Positions 54,548 to 61,897 of a stretch of DNA of 64,000 nucleotides are shown here, in pieces (positions within the stretch are counted from its first letter, which is position 1; each line of letters begins with the position of its first letter). Source of the stretch: an uncultured Prevotellaceae bacterium (GTDB lineage: Bacteria > Bacteroidota > Bacteroidia > Bacteroidales > Bacteroidaceae); assembly GCA_946407895.1 (NCBI GenBank), contig CAMJQA010000008.1, positions 1 through 64,000 of the forward strand. The letters are read 5' to 3'. The notes beneath the pieces were generated by a model, which worked only from the letters and a program-made list of their open reading frames with translations, searched no databases and was not told the origin of the DNA. Made by a program: the position numbers and the translations under genes.

Positions 54548-54730
54548 ATGAAGAAGAATGCAATAAGCGGAGCCGCGCTCCGAAGAGATTATGTGAAGCC
54601 CGCCCTGCGCGTAGTGAAGCTTCAGGGCCGCTCGTGCCTGCTACAGGCCTCTGGCCAGATGACGATATACGACAGCAGCACCAATCCCTGGCCAACTGTG
54701 CCCGGCGGAAGTCCCGTGCTGCCCTGGTAG
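54548..54730 (+). CDS. Conserved 60-residue peptide, cassette 1
   Basis: Small protein with no signal peptide. It starts MKKNAISGAALRRDYVKPAL, then RVVKLQGRSCLLQASG, and ends NPWPTVPGGSPVLPW. Fifty-five of 60 residues match the copy at 57811-57993, and the DNA from before the ribosome site to the stop is almost identical, so a recent duplication or conversion holds them together. The 'YxKPxxxVVxL...LLxxSG' core is shared, as far as I recall, with many small uncharacterised Bacteroidales proteins. Role unknown: a precursor of a secreted or modified peptide, a signal, or a regulator of the repeat protein are all open. The strong ribosome site, paralogy and normal codon use argue that it is real. 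Confidence 0.8.
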   Translation: MKKNAISGAALRRDYVKPALRVVKLQGRSCLLQASGQMTIYDSSTNPWPTVPGGSPVLPW

Positions 54731-54764
54731 GAAGAGCAGTCAGTTATAGAACTCAAAGAACGAG

Positions 54765-54796
54765 GGATGCGTCACGCCTGTGGCGCATCCTTTTTT
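54765..54796 (+). terminator. Terminator of cassette 1
   Basis: GGATGCG, 12-nt loop part, CGCATCC with a T6 run, 34 nt after the peptide stop. CACGCC...TGTGG adds an inner stem. Confidence 0.8.
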
Positions 54797-54870
54797 CTTG
54801 CCCGCCCCCTGCGGCGCATCCCTTTCTTGCCCGCCCCCTTCTGTGCGCATCCCTTTTTTGCTCGCCCCCT
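54783..54870. repeat. Three copies of a 31-bp unit after the terminator
   Basis: GCGCATCCYTTTYTTGCYCG CCCCCT recurs three times (starts 54783, about 54814 and 54845). The first copy contains the descending arm and T-run of the terminator, so the array may have grown from it. Confidence 0.75.
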
Positions 54871-54928
54871 CAAAGATTTTTCCTTACTACGAGGAGAAAA
54901 ATCCTCCGGCAGCAGGGAGTATTTTACG

Positions 54929-55012
54929 TTTCACGTCGAGAGACGTATGTTTCACGTCGCGAAACGTACATTTCACGTCGAGAGACGTATATTTCACGTC
55001 GTGAAACATAAA
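54929..55012. repeat. Four 21-bp palindromic units TTTCACGTCGnGAnACGTA
   Basis: TTTCACGTCG starts at 54929, 54950, 54971 and 54992, exactly 21 bp apart, and each unit is itself a near palindrome (the last reads TTTCACGTCGTGAAA). No spacers of unique sequence occur. It lies in the 502-nt gap between cassettes, which also contains the terminator, the 31-bp array, the AACATT array and the cassette 2 control region. Confidence 0.9.
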
Positions 55013-55027
55013 ATTGCCCCGATAGCG

Positions 55028-55086
55028 GGAACATTTTCCCCCTGGGCGCAGAAACATTTCCACTTAGGCGTTGGAACATTTTCCCC
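55028..55086. repeat. Three AACATTTTCC units at 22-23 bp steps
   Basis: GGAACATTTTCC-type units with AACATT at 55030, 55053 and 55075, directly between the 21-bp palindromes and the TTTCGTCA pair. Confidence 0.7.
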
Positions 55087-55108
55087 TCCTTATCATGTAC
55101 GGCGGACC

Positions 55109-55186
55109 TTTCGTCACCCGCTGACCCCCTTTCGTCAAAAGCCGCGTTCGGGGTAGGGCACTTTTGGCCGATTCTTCATAACTTTG
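55109..55186 (+). promoter_or_regulatory. Cassette 2 control region: 21-bp direct repeats and -7 box
   Basis: TTTCGTCA at 55109-55116 and 55130-55137 (21 nt apart), 41 nt, then TAACTTTG at 55179-55186: the same numbers as for cassette 1 although much of the sequence between differs. The ATG is 46 nt further on. Confidence 0.78.
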
Positions 55187-55232
55187 CCCCCGAAGAACCA
55201 TAAATTATAATAATGTATAAATACCAAAAATT

Positions 55233-57788
55233 ATGTTGGACATGAAAAGATTACTTGTTTACTTGCTCGCTGCCGTGGCGATAGCCTCGGGAGCGAAGGC
55301 GCAGGACATGAAGTCCGTGCCGCTCACCCTGGAGGCTGTTGAGGCCGCTACAATCGTGACCATCACCAATCCGCTCGGGCTGACTATCGAGTACAGCACC
55401 GACGGCGGCAGCAGCTGGACTTCGGCCAGCGCCAACCCAATTACCATCAGCGAGATTGCCGCAGGCGGAACAGTACAGCTGCGGGGCAACAATGCGGCCT
55501 ACTCAGACGGCACAATTGCCAACAGTACCATCATCTCCTTTGACAAGGACTGCTATGTTTATGGCAATGTGATGAGCCTGATCAGCAGCACTGGCTTTGC
55601 CACCGTTACGGCGCTGACGGGCAATAACACGTTCTACGACCTCTTTGACAGTAACACCCACTTGTTGAACCATGCAGCAAAGGACTTGGTGCTGCCCGCC
55701 ACCACGCTGACCGAAGGATGCTATTCCAACATGTTCTATAAGTGTACGGCACTGACCAAGGCTCCTGCACTGCCATCCACAACATTGGCAGCAGCCTGCT
55801 ACAAATCGATGTTCAGCGGCTGTTCAGCCCTTACGGAAGCCTGCGACTTGCCTGCCACGGCGATGGCCATGGAGTGCTATGCCAAGATGTTCTATGGCTG
55901 CAAAGTCCTGACGGTGGCTCCCGCTCTGCCTGCCACCACATTGGCCGAGAAATGCTACAGCTACATGTTCTATGGCTGTAACATCATGCCGACAGCTCCC
56001 ACGCTGCCTGCGACAACGATGGCCAATAACTGCTATGAATATATGTTTGGATTCTGCCACGGGTTGACCGCTACGCCCGCCCTGCCTGCCACTACATTGG
56101 CCGAAAACTGCTATTACAGAATGTTCATTGGTTGCAACGGGCTGACCACCATCACGTCGCTGCCGGCAACCACTATGGCGCCATACTGTTACAATGAGAT
56201 GTTCCGCCAGTGCCCCGCGTTGACAACAGGCCCGACGCTGCCCGCCACGACTTTGGCCAACTACTGCTACCGTTGCATGTTCCAGGCCTGCACGGCGCTG
56301 ACCACACCGCCTGCCCTGCCTGCCACGACGCTGGAAAAAGGTTGCTATCTGGGCATGTTTGTCAATACCGCCCTGACTGCCGCTCCCGCCCTGCCTGCCA
56401 CTACACTGGCTGAGAGCTGCTACTACCAGATGTTCCAGAACAATCCGAATCTGGTTTCATACTCCACTCTGCCTGCTGCCACAATGCCCAACCTGTGCTA
56501 TTACAAGATGTTTGCCGACTGTCCGTTGTTAGCGACGGCGGGTGGCATTTTGGCCACAACGGCAGGAGAGAGCAGTTGCGAGTATATGTTTATGAATTGT
56601 ATCGGCCTGGAGACAGCACCTGTGCTTGCAGCCACCACATTGGCTCCTGCCTGCTATAACTTTATGTTCTCTGGCTGCACGGCCTTGACCAAAGCGCCCG
56701 AACTGCCAGCTACCACACTGGCTTCACAATGCTACCAGCGCATGTTCGACGGATGCACAGGCCTGGTGACGGCTCCCGCCCTGCCTGCCACCGAGCTGGC
56801 CGAGCTGTGCTATAACGATATGTTCTGGGAATGCACCTCGCTCAAGAACGCGCCCGAACTGCCTGCAACCAAGCTGGCCGACTACTGCTACACGATGATG
56901 TTCCTGGGATGCAGCAGCCTTGAGACGGCGCCCGACCTGCCCGCCGCAAGGCTGACACCAGGCTGCTACGAGCACATGTTTATGAACTGCACCTCGCTCA
57001 ACTACGTGAAATGCCTGGCTACCGACCTGGGCGACGACAGCAGCACCGACGGTTGGATGACCAATGTGGCGCCGGCCGGAACGTTTGTGCAGGCAGCAGG
57101 CGTCGACTGGAGCGCGAAGGGCACGACTGAGGGTACTTGGGGAGACCCGGGCTCTGAAGTGCCTTGTACCTTCGTCCACGGCATTCCAGCCAGCTGGACG
57201 GTACAGCTGAATCCCACTGCCGACGTGGCGCTCAACAGCGACGGCGCGGGCAACTACTGGGCAACCTACTATAGCGGCGCAGGCAATACGGCCGATGTCG
57301 GCACCACCGTCTATACGGCCAAGCTGAGCGGCGACAAGTCAAAGGTGGAACTGACCGAGGTGGCCGACCGGGTTATTCCCGCCGGCAATGCAGTCGTGCT
57401 GAAGTCGGCAGCCGAGTTCGCTACGATGGCCCATACCCCTGCTGCCACCGGCACGCTCTCCGGCAACGACCTGCTCGGTACGACTGTTGCCATCGTGACA
57501 CCTGCTAACACCTATATGCTCGTCAAGGGCGGCAGCGGCGTAGGCTTCTACCTTTGGGAGGGCACCGACATCCCTGCCGGTCGCGGCTATCTCACCATAG
57601 CCGGCGGCGGGGGCGTCAAGGCCTTCTATCCCCTGACAGGCGAGGGCGGAGAAACGTCTATTGAGCTGGCCGGGGATGCTGCGGAAGCCGGGGATGCTGT
57701 GCTCTACGACCTCTCAGGCCGTCGCGTTCAGGGCCGTCCCGCCCCCGGCATCTACGTAAAGAACGGGAAAATGGTTATCATCAAATAA
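55233..57788 (+). CDS. Secreted BspA-like cysteine-rich repeat protein, cassette 2
   Basis: An 851-residue paralogue of the 52528-54525 product. The start is ATG 55233 or 55242 (MKRLLVYLLAAVAIASG..., cleavage after AKA). About 17 tandem 26-residue units begin MF, for example MFYGCKVLTVAPALPATTLA, and carry two Cys each (in the GC and CY positions) over residues about 165-600. The C-terminal beta domain (GNYWATYYS, IPAGNAVVLKS, GGGGVKAFYPL) and tail YDLSGRRV / GIYVKNGKMVIIK match cassette 1. The 78-bp DNA repeat makes unit number prone to change. Likely surface protein; disulfide or thiol-rich solenoid is an inference. Confidence 0.85.
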   Translation: MLDMKRLLVYLLAAVAIASGAKAQDMKSVPLTLEAVEAATIVTITNPLGLTIEYSTDGGSSWTSASANPITISEIAAGGTVQLRGNNAAYSDGTIANSTIISFDKDCYVYGNVMSLISSTGFATVTALTGNNTFYDLFDSNTHLLNHAAKDLVLPATTLTEGCYSNMFYKCTALTKAPALPSTTLAAACYKSMFSGCSALTEACDLPATAMAMECYAKMFYGCKVLTVAPALPATTLAEKCYSYMFYGCNIMPTAPTLPATTMANNCYEYMFGFCHGLTATPALPATTLAENCYYRMFIGCNGLTTITSLPATTMAPYCYNEMFRQCPALTTGPTLPATTLANYCYRCMFQACTALTTPPALPATTLEKGCYLGMFVNTALTAAPALPATTLAESCYYQMFQNNPNLVSYSTLPAATMPNLCYYKMFADCPLLATAGGILATTAGESSCEYMFMNCIGLETAPVLAATTLAPACYNFMFSGCTALTKAPELPATTLASQCYQRMFDGCTGLVTAPALPATELAELCYNDMFWECTSLKNAPELPATKLADYCYTMMFLGCSSLETAPDLPAARLTPGCYEHMFMNCTSLNYVKCLATDLGDDSSTDGWMTNVAPAGTFVQAAGVDWSAKGTTEGTWGDPGSEVPCTFVHGIPASWTVQLNPTADVALNSDGAGNYWATYYSGAGNTADVGTTVYTAKLSGDKSKVELTEVADRVIPAGNAVVLKSAAEFATMAHTPAATGTLSGNDLLGTTVAIVTPANTYMLVKGGSGVGFYLWEGTDIPAGRGYLTIAGGGGVKAFYPLTGEGGETSIELAGDAAEAGDAVLYDLSGRRVQGRPAPGIYVKNGKMVIIK

Positions 57789-57796
57789 TGTATAGA

Positions 57797-57802
57797 AGGA
57801 GG
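57797..57802 (+). promoter_or_regulatory. Perfect Shine-Dalgarno site of peptide gene 2
   Basis: AGGAGG ending 8 nt before the ATG at 57811, as in cassette 1. Confidence 0.85.
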
Positions 57803-57810
57803 AAAAGAAT

Positions 57811-57993
57811 ATGAAGAAGAATGAAATAAGCGGAGCCGCGCTCCGAAGAGAATACATGAAGCCCGCCCTGCGCGTAGTGAAGCTTCAGGGCCGTTCGTGC
57901 CTGCTACAGGCCTCGGGGAGTATGACAATCTACGACAGCAGCACCAATCCCTGGCCAACTGTGCCCGGCGGAAGTCCCGTACTGCCCTGGTAG
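57811..57993 (+). CDS. Conserved 60-residue peptide, cassette 2
   Basis: Paralogue of the 54548-54730 peptide: MKKNEISGAALRREYMKPAL start, RVVKLQGRSCLLQASG core and the same C-terminus NPWPTVPGGSPVLPW. It again lies 22 nt behind the repeat-protein stop. Differences are few and mostly conservative (A5E, D14E, V16M, G36/Q37 region). A single Cys in RSCLL and a GG before SPVLPW are kept in both. A GG-type leader cut would release a hexapeptide, but no C39-type exporter is in the window, so this is only a thought. Confidence 0.8.
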   Translation: MKKNEISGAALRREYMKPALRVVKLQGRSCLLQASGSMTIYDSSTNPWPTVPGGSPVLPW

Positions 57994-58097
57994 GGGAGAG
58001 CGGCCTTTGCATTTTGCATTTGCGAATTGTTGTTTTCTGTCTGAGCCTAGGGCTTGTTCTCGGCTCGCCGTTTGCCCCCTTGGCGTTTTGGGGATAC

Positions 58098-58140
58098 AAA
58101 GCAGGAGCGCTCCCGTAACTGGGGACGCCCCTGCTTGTTT
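58098..58140. terminator. Terminator between cassette 2 and the barrel gene
   Basis: AAGCAGGaGCG ... CGCcCCTGCTT with TGTTTACTTT behind and A-rich sequence in front. The genes converge, so it may serve both strands. Confidence 0.75.
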
Positions 58141-58172
58141 ACTTTAACAGGCTTAAAATAGCGGCGTGCCGT

Positions 58173-58655
58173 TTAGAATACGTAGGCAGCACCGATGGCC
58201 AGTACGCCGCGGCTGCCGTCGGCCCACTGTAGCTTGCCCTCAAGGTTGGCCTTGAAGTGCTCGCTGAAGTAGTACTCGAAGCCACCGCCCAGGTTGAAAC
58301 CGCACTTTGTGTCGGAAGTGCTTCCTAAGATGCCCAAGTCGGCCTTGGCACCAGTTACGGTGAAACCAGCCAGGGGGTAGAAGTTGAACTTCTCGCTTAC
58401 GATGGGCACGATAAAGTGAACGTTGAGGTTCAGGTCCCACTGACTAACGTAATCCTTCTTGAAGAAGTAGTTGAAGCCGGCCTCGCCGCGCCATCTCTCG
58501 GCAAAGTTGTACTGGAACTTGGGGCCAATACCTACGTTGTTGTAGCCGTGGTCGAAACCGAAGTCGAGGTTGGCACCAACGGACATTTCGCCCTTCTGGG
58601 CACTGGCAGTGAAGGCCATCAGCAGACCTACTGCAAGGAAGAGGATTCTTTTCAT
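58173..58655 (-). CDS. Small outer-membrane beta-barrel protein
   Basis: A 160-residue protein with signal peptide (1-19, cut after ASA) and eight likely strands (for example GEMSVGANLDFGFD, WDLNLNVHFIVPIV, GVLAIGAAYVF), ending in Phe. It belongs with OmpA/OmpX-like or PorT-like small barrels; no periplasmic peptidoglycan-binding domain is present. Function not assigned. It has its own promoter. Confidence 0.82.
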   Translation of the reverse strand: MKRILFLAVGLLMAFTASAQKGEMSVGANLDFGFDHGYNNVGIGPKFQYNFAERWRGEAGFNYFFKKDYVSQWDLNLNVHFIVPIVSEKFNFYPLAGFTVTGAKADLGILGSTSDTKCGFNLGGGFEYYFSEHFKANLEGKLQWADGSRGVLAIGAAYVF

Positions 58656-58683
58656 AATTAGTGTATTTATATGTTAAACAATG

Positions 58684-58714
58684 CAAAGGTATGCCTTTAT
58701 TTTGAAACAGCAAA
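58684..58714 (-). promoter_or_regulatory. Promoter of the small barrel gene
   Basis: Minus strand TTTG (58714-58711), 19 nt, TACCTTTG (58691-58684); ATG at 58655. Confidence 0.75.
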
Positions 58715-58837
58715 GAAAATGCACTACTTTTTTGCGATAGGCGCCTCATTTTCCCTCTTTGGGGGGCTGCGAGTAAGCGAGCTGAGAACGATGCCAGCTT
58801 GACCGATAGGTAAGTTTGAAGCATGAAGGCTGAGGGC

Positions 58838-59614
58838 TTACCCCATTACAACATCGAGCACCATCATCAGGACGAAGCCGACGGCAAAACCGATGGTGCT
58901 GAGGTTGGAGTGCTCGCCCTCCGAAGCCTCGGGGATGAGTTCCTCCACCACTACATAAAACATAGCACCGGCGGCAAAGGCCAGCAGGTAGGGCAGAACG
59001 GGAGTCATCAGCGAGGCCAGCAGTACGACAGCGAGGCCGCCCAGGGGCTCTACCACGCCGCTCAGGCTGCCAAGCATGAAGGAACGCCAGCGGCTGTTGC
59101 CCTCGGCCCGCATGGGCATCGAGATGATGGCGCCCTCGGGCACGTTCTGGATGGCTATGCCAAACGACACCGCAATGGCCGAGGCAAGCGTGATGCCGCC
59201 AAAACCCTGTCCGGCTCCGGCAAATACCACACCCACAGCCATGCCCTCGGGCAGGTTGTGTATGGTGACGGCCAGGGCCAGCATTGCCGTGCGCGAGAGT
59301 TTGCTGCGAGGCCCCTCGGGCGAATCGGTGCCGATGTGCAAATGGGGCGTAATAACATCGAGCAGGAGCAGGAAACCAATACCCAGCAGGAACCCTACAG
59401 CTGCCGGCAGGACGGCCCATCGCCCAGAGCCGGCCTCCATGTCGATGGCAGGGATGAGCAGCGACCATACCGAGGCGGCCACCATAACGCCCGAGGCGAA
59501 GCCAAGGAGTGTCTTCTGCAGGCGCGGCGACATCTCGTCCTTCATGAAGAAGACGAAGGCCGAGCCGAGCATGGTGCCCAGCAGGGGGATGAGCAGTCCG
59601 ACGAACAGAGCCAT
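58838..59614 (-). CDS. ZIP-family metal transporter
   Basis: A 258-residue inner-membrane protein with about eight helices. Metal-pathway motifs are VTIHNLPEGMAVG (helix 4), IAIQNVPEGAIISMP (helix 5) and VVEELIPEA. These suit the GufA/ZupT-like branch that imports zinc, iron or manganese. The histidine loop between helices 3 and 4 is short (PHLHIGTD). It follows the MBL-rubredoxin gene by 14 nt and precedes no other gene on the strand, suggesting an operon with the oxidative-stress group. Confidence 0.9.
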   Translation of the reverse strand: MALFVGLLIPLLGTMLGSAFVFFMKDEMSPRLQKTLLGFASGVMVAASVWSLLIPAIDMEAGSGRWAVLPAAVGFLLGIGFLLLLDVITPHLHIGTDSPEGPRSKLSRTAMLALAVTIHNLPEGMAVGVVFAGAGQGFGGITLASAIAVSFGIAIQNVPEGAIISMPMRAEGNSRWRSFMLGSLSGVVEPLGGLAVVLLASLMTPVLPYLLAFAAGAMFYVVVEELIPEASEGEHSNLSTIGFAVGFVLMMVLDVVMG

Positions 59615-59628
59615 TTAGCGCGAGTGTT

Positions 59629-60570
59629 TTAAGCCTTGTTGAACTTCTCCTTTGGTTGCTTGCAGCGCGGGCAGCGCCAGTCATCGGGCAGTTCCTCGAA
59701 AGGCACGCCGCCGTGTTCTGCGGGGTCATAGACATAGCCGCAGACGGAGCAGACATACTTGCCGGAGGCTTCAGCCTTTGAGAAATCCACCTCAGCAAGG
59801 ACGGTAGGAACGGGATTGGCAAGGTCCATCACGCGCTTGGCCTCCAGGTTCTCGTAGCCCTGTGGGGTGTGGGTGCCGCAATAGACCGTGGGGTGACCCA
59901 GGATGAACTCGCGGATGCGGTTCTGCGTCTGGCGTGCAGCGGGCAGGTCGTCATAGACAAGGGACAGCTTGTCCTCGTAGAGTGCCTCGTCAACATAGGT
60001 GATATCGCCGTGAATCATGTAGAACAGGCCGTCCGACTCGACGATGATAATGCTGTTGCCCTTGGTGTGGCCCTTGGCCTTGATGAGGTAGATGCCCTCC
60101 TGAATCTTCTGGCTCTCGGGGAAGTTGTAGTAGGGGCCGTCGGTGAAGCTGACGGGCACCAGGTTGGTGAGTCCCTGCAACTCGGCAGCGTCTGTTTCCT
60201 CCTGGTTTACATAGACCTTTGCGTTGGGGAAGCTCTTCAACTCGCCCGAGTGGTCTGCGTGGCGGTGGGTGAGCAGGATCTTGGTCACCTGCTCTGGCTT
60301 GTAGCCCAGGGCCTGGAATGCCTCCATATAGGTGCAAATGTCTTTGCCTGTGAAGGCAAGTGATTTCTCGTCGGGAACTTCCTCGGGTGTGCCGGCAGGG
60401 AGGCCGGTATCCACCAGGATTACCTCGCTGCCCGTGTCAATCAGGTAGTTTTGCAGGCTGCCGCGATAGCGGATTTCCGGGTCGAACTTGTCAGGGCCTT
60501 CTTCGCCACCGAATGCGAAGGGCTGGGTGTAGAACCCATTCTTTCTGAATTTAACGGCTTTTATTTCCAT
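59629..60570 (-). CDS. MBL-fold hydrolase with C-terminal rubredoxin domain
   Basis: A 313-residue fusion. The metallo-beta-lactamase domain has [11 protein letters not shown] (His, His, Asp, His metal ligands), KGHTKGN and MIHGD, and ends near residue 260. Residues 271-313 form a rubredoxin with [12 protein letters not shown] and WRCPRCK, the four iron-binding Cys. Rubredoxin is an electron carrier, normally partner of rubrerythrin or of diiron flavoproteins; here the fused MBL domain lacks a visible flavodoxin part. An oxygen- or peroxide-related job is suggested by the ferritin, flavin-binding and metal-transporter neighbours. Confidence 0.88.
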   Translation of the reverse strand: MEIKAVKFRKNGFYTQPFAFGGEEGPDKFDPEIRYRGSLQNYLIDTGSEVILVDTGLPAGTPEEVPDEKSLAFTGKDICTYMEAFQALGYKPEQVTKILLTHRHADHSGELKSFPNAKVYVNQEETDAAELQGLTNLVPVSFTDGPYYNFPESQKIQEGIYLIKAKGHTKGNSIIIVESDGLFYMIHGDITYVDEALYEDKLSLVYDDLPAARQTQNRIREFILGHPTVYCGTHTPQGYENLEAKRVMDLANPVPTVLAEVDFSKAEASGKYVCSVCGYVYDPAEHGGVPFEELPDDWRCPRCKQPKEKFNKA

Positions 60571-60696
60571 ATTCTATGTGTAATCTGCTGTAGTTAAGTC
60601 TTTGGGAGTAGTAGGGGAGAGCCGCAGCCCTCCCCTTTGAAGAGAAAAATTATCGCGTCGTGGTGCAGAGCACCTGCCGATGCCATGAGAGATAGA

Positions 60697-60870
60697 TTAG
60701 TTGGCGGGAGCCCACTTGCAGCGTACGGGGGAGATGATGGCTCCCTCCTTCTTCAGTTCGGCAAATGCCTTGTCAACCTCCTTGCGGTCGGCCTCCAGGG
60801 CTTTAGCCACCTCGCCTGCGGAGACGGGCTTGCCTGCCTCGCGCATACATTTTAAGACCTGTTCCTTCAT
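60697..60870 (-). CDS. Small winged-helix transcriptional regulator-like protein
   Basis: A 57-residue frame starting MKEQVLKCMREAGKPVSAGE and continuing V-A-K-A-L with a Lys/Glu-rich helix and the strand ending GAIISPVRCKWAP. The pattern, helix, PVSAGEVAKAL helix-turn-helix, KKEGAIISP wing, is that of a minimal winged helix. The ATG (60870) follows the PNPOx-like gene by 18 nt and the reading frame shows normal codon bias. It could sense redox state through its two Cys. Such short proteins are common in Bacteroidales and poorly studied. Confidence 0.75.
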   Translation of the reverse strand: MKEQVLKCMREAGKPVSAGEVAKALEADRKEVDKAFAELKKEGAIISPVRCKWAPAN

Positions 60871-60888
60871 TTTTCTTTCTATTGTTTT

Positions 60889-61287
60889 TTAGAATGTTAT
60901 GGTTTCAGCCAATTCCATCATCTGGAAGAAGTCGGCCTTGGCATCCTTCAGGTAGTACATTACGCCGTTCTCGCCGTTTTCGCCAAGGGCGGGCTTCAGC
61001 ACGGGCATCTTCTCCACCAGCGCGCGGCCCACCTCGGGACGATTGTCCTCAACGAGCGTACAGGCAATGCGCAGGGTCTGGCCCTTGAAGGCGCATATCT
61101 CAGCCTTGGGGTTCTGGGCTATCTGCCGGGTGGCATTAGTCTTGCCAAAGGCCATGATATAGATCTTATCCTCGAAATAGAGCATAGCTCCATAGGGACG
61201 TACGCGGGGCTGGTCGCCCTCTACGGTTGCCAGATAGAAGGTCTTTGCCTTCTCCAGGAAATCATAAACTTTCTTTGCTGATTCCAT
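60889..61287 (-). CDS. PNPOx-like flavin-binding protein
   Basis: A 132-residue split-barrel protein (MESAKKVYDFLEKAKTFYLA, then QPRVRPYGAMLYFEDKIYIM, KTNATRQIAQNPKAEICAF). The frame is open from 61356, but those 23 residues lie over the intergenic part; the ATG at 61287 gives the family start. These proteins bind FMN or F420-like cofactors and act in redox reactions of unknown substrate. It is flanked by a ferritin gene 29 nt upstream and by the winged-helix gene. Confidence 0.85.
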   Translation of the reverse strand: MESAKKVYDFLEKAKTFYLATVEGDQPRVRPYGAMLYFEDKIYIMAFGKTNATRQIAQNPKAEICAFKGQTLRIACTLVEDNRPEVGRALVEKMPVLKPALGENGENGVMYYLKDAKADFFQMMELAETITF

Positions 61288-61316
61288 TGTCTTGATGCTA
61301 TAAAATATAATTAATG

Positions 61317-61772
61317 TTAGAGTTGCTTGAGCAGCCAGTTCTGAGCACCGATGCACTCAATCATGTCTATAGCGCCCTGGCTCCAGTAGAGGTCCTCCTC
61401 CTCGTCCTTCAGGTAGTCCTTCATGATATCGTAGGTGGTAGGATCGTCCTTTACGGTCTCCATACACTTGAGCAGCAGCTCTACGCCTGGCTCTTGAATG
61501 GCAAGGTCGGCCTTCACGTATTCGATGGGGTTCTTGATGAGCTCGCGCTCCTTCATGCCCTCAAACTTTACGTCGCCGCCGAGGTCGAGAATGCGCTCGG
61601 TGAACTTCTCAACCCAACCCATCTCTTCGCTGAAGTGGTCGATGTACTTCTGACCAAGCTTTGTGAAGCCTTGAGCGTTGAAAATCATACCTTGTTGCTT
61701 GTGAACGATGGCACCTTCTGCCAGATGAGTTACGAAGAACTGAAGTGCTTCGATTGATTTGTTTTTGTCCAT
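61317..61772 (-). CDS. Ferritin-like diiron protein
   Basis: A 151-residue four-helix protein beginning MDKNKSIEALQFFVTHLAEG. Candidate metal ligands are in HLAEGAIVHKQQ, YIDHFSEEMGWVEKF and KDYLKDEEEDLYW, the E...ExxH-like spacing of ferritin/bacterioferritin families. It probably stores iron or detoxifies peroxide. The frame opens at 61823 but the ATG at 61772 fits the family. A -7 box (TATCTTTG) is about 50 nt upstream on the minus strand. It is first in an operon-like run with the flavin, winged-helix, rubredoxin and ZIP genes. Confidence 0.85.
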   Translation of the reverse strand: MDKNKSIEALQFFVTHLAEGAIVHKQQGMIFNAQGFTKLGQKYIDHFSEEMGWVEKFTERILDLGGDVKFEGMKERELIKNPIEYVKADLAIQEPGVELLLKCMETVKDDPTTYDIMKDYLKDEEEDLYWSQGAIDMIECIGAQNWLLKQL

Positions 61773-61897
61773 ATTATTCTTATTTTTAATGTTAAACAAA
61801 CGATTTCGGCTGCAAAGATACAACTTTTCTGCGATGAATCAGCTATCTGAGATATGCAAAAAATGGTCTGAAACGAACAAAGGTGAGCGGAATGGAA

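Noticed and set aside
54929-55012. Possible CRISPR array
   Set aside because: Units follow one another every 21 bp with no unique spacers, there are only four, and no cas gene is present.
54767-55156. Open frame reading repeated FHVxxR peptides
   Set aside because: It is the translation of the 21-bp palindromic repeats plus the terminator region, with no ribosome site or homologue, and it crosses the terminator of cassette 1.
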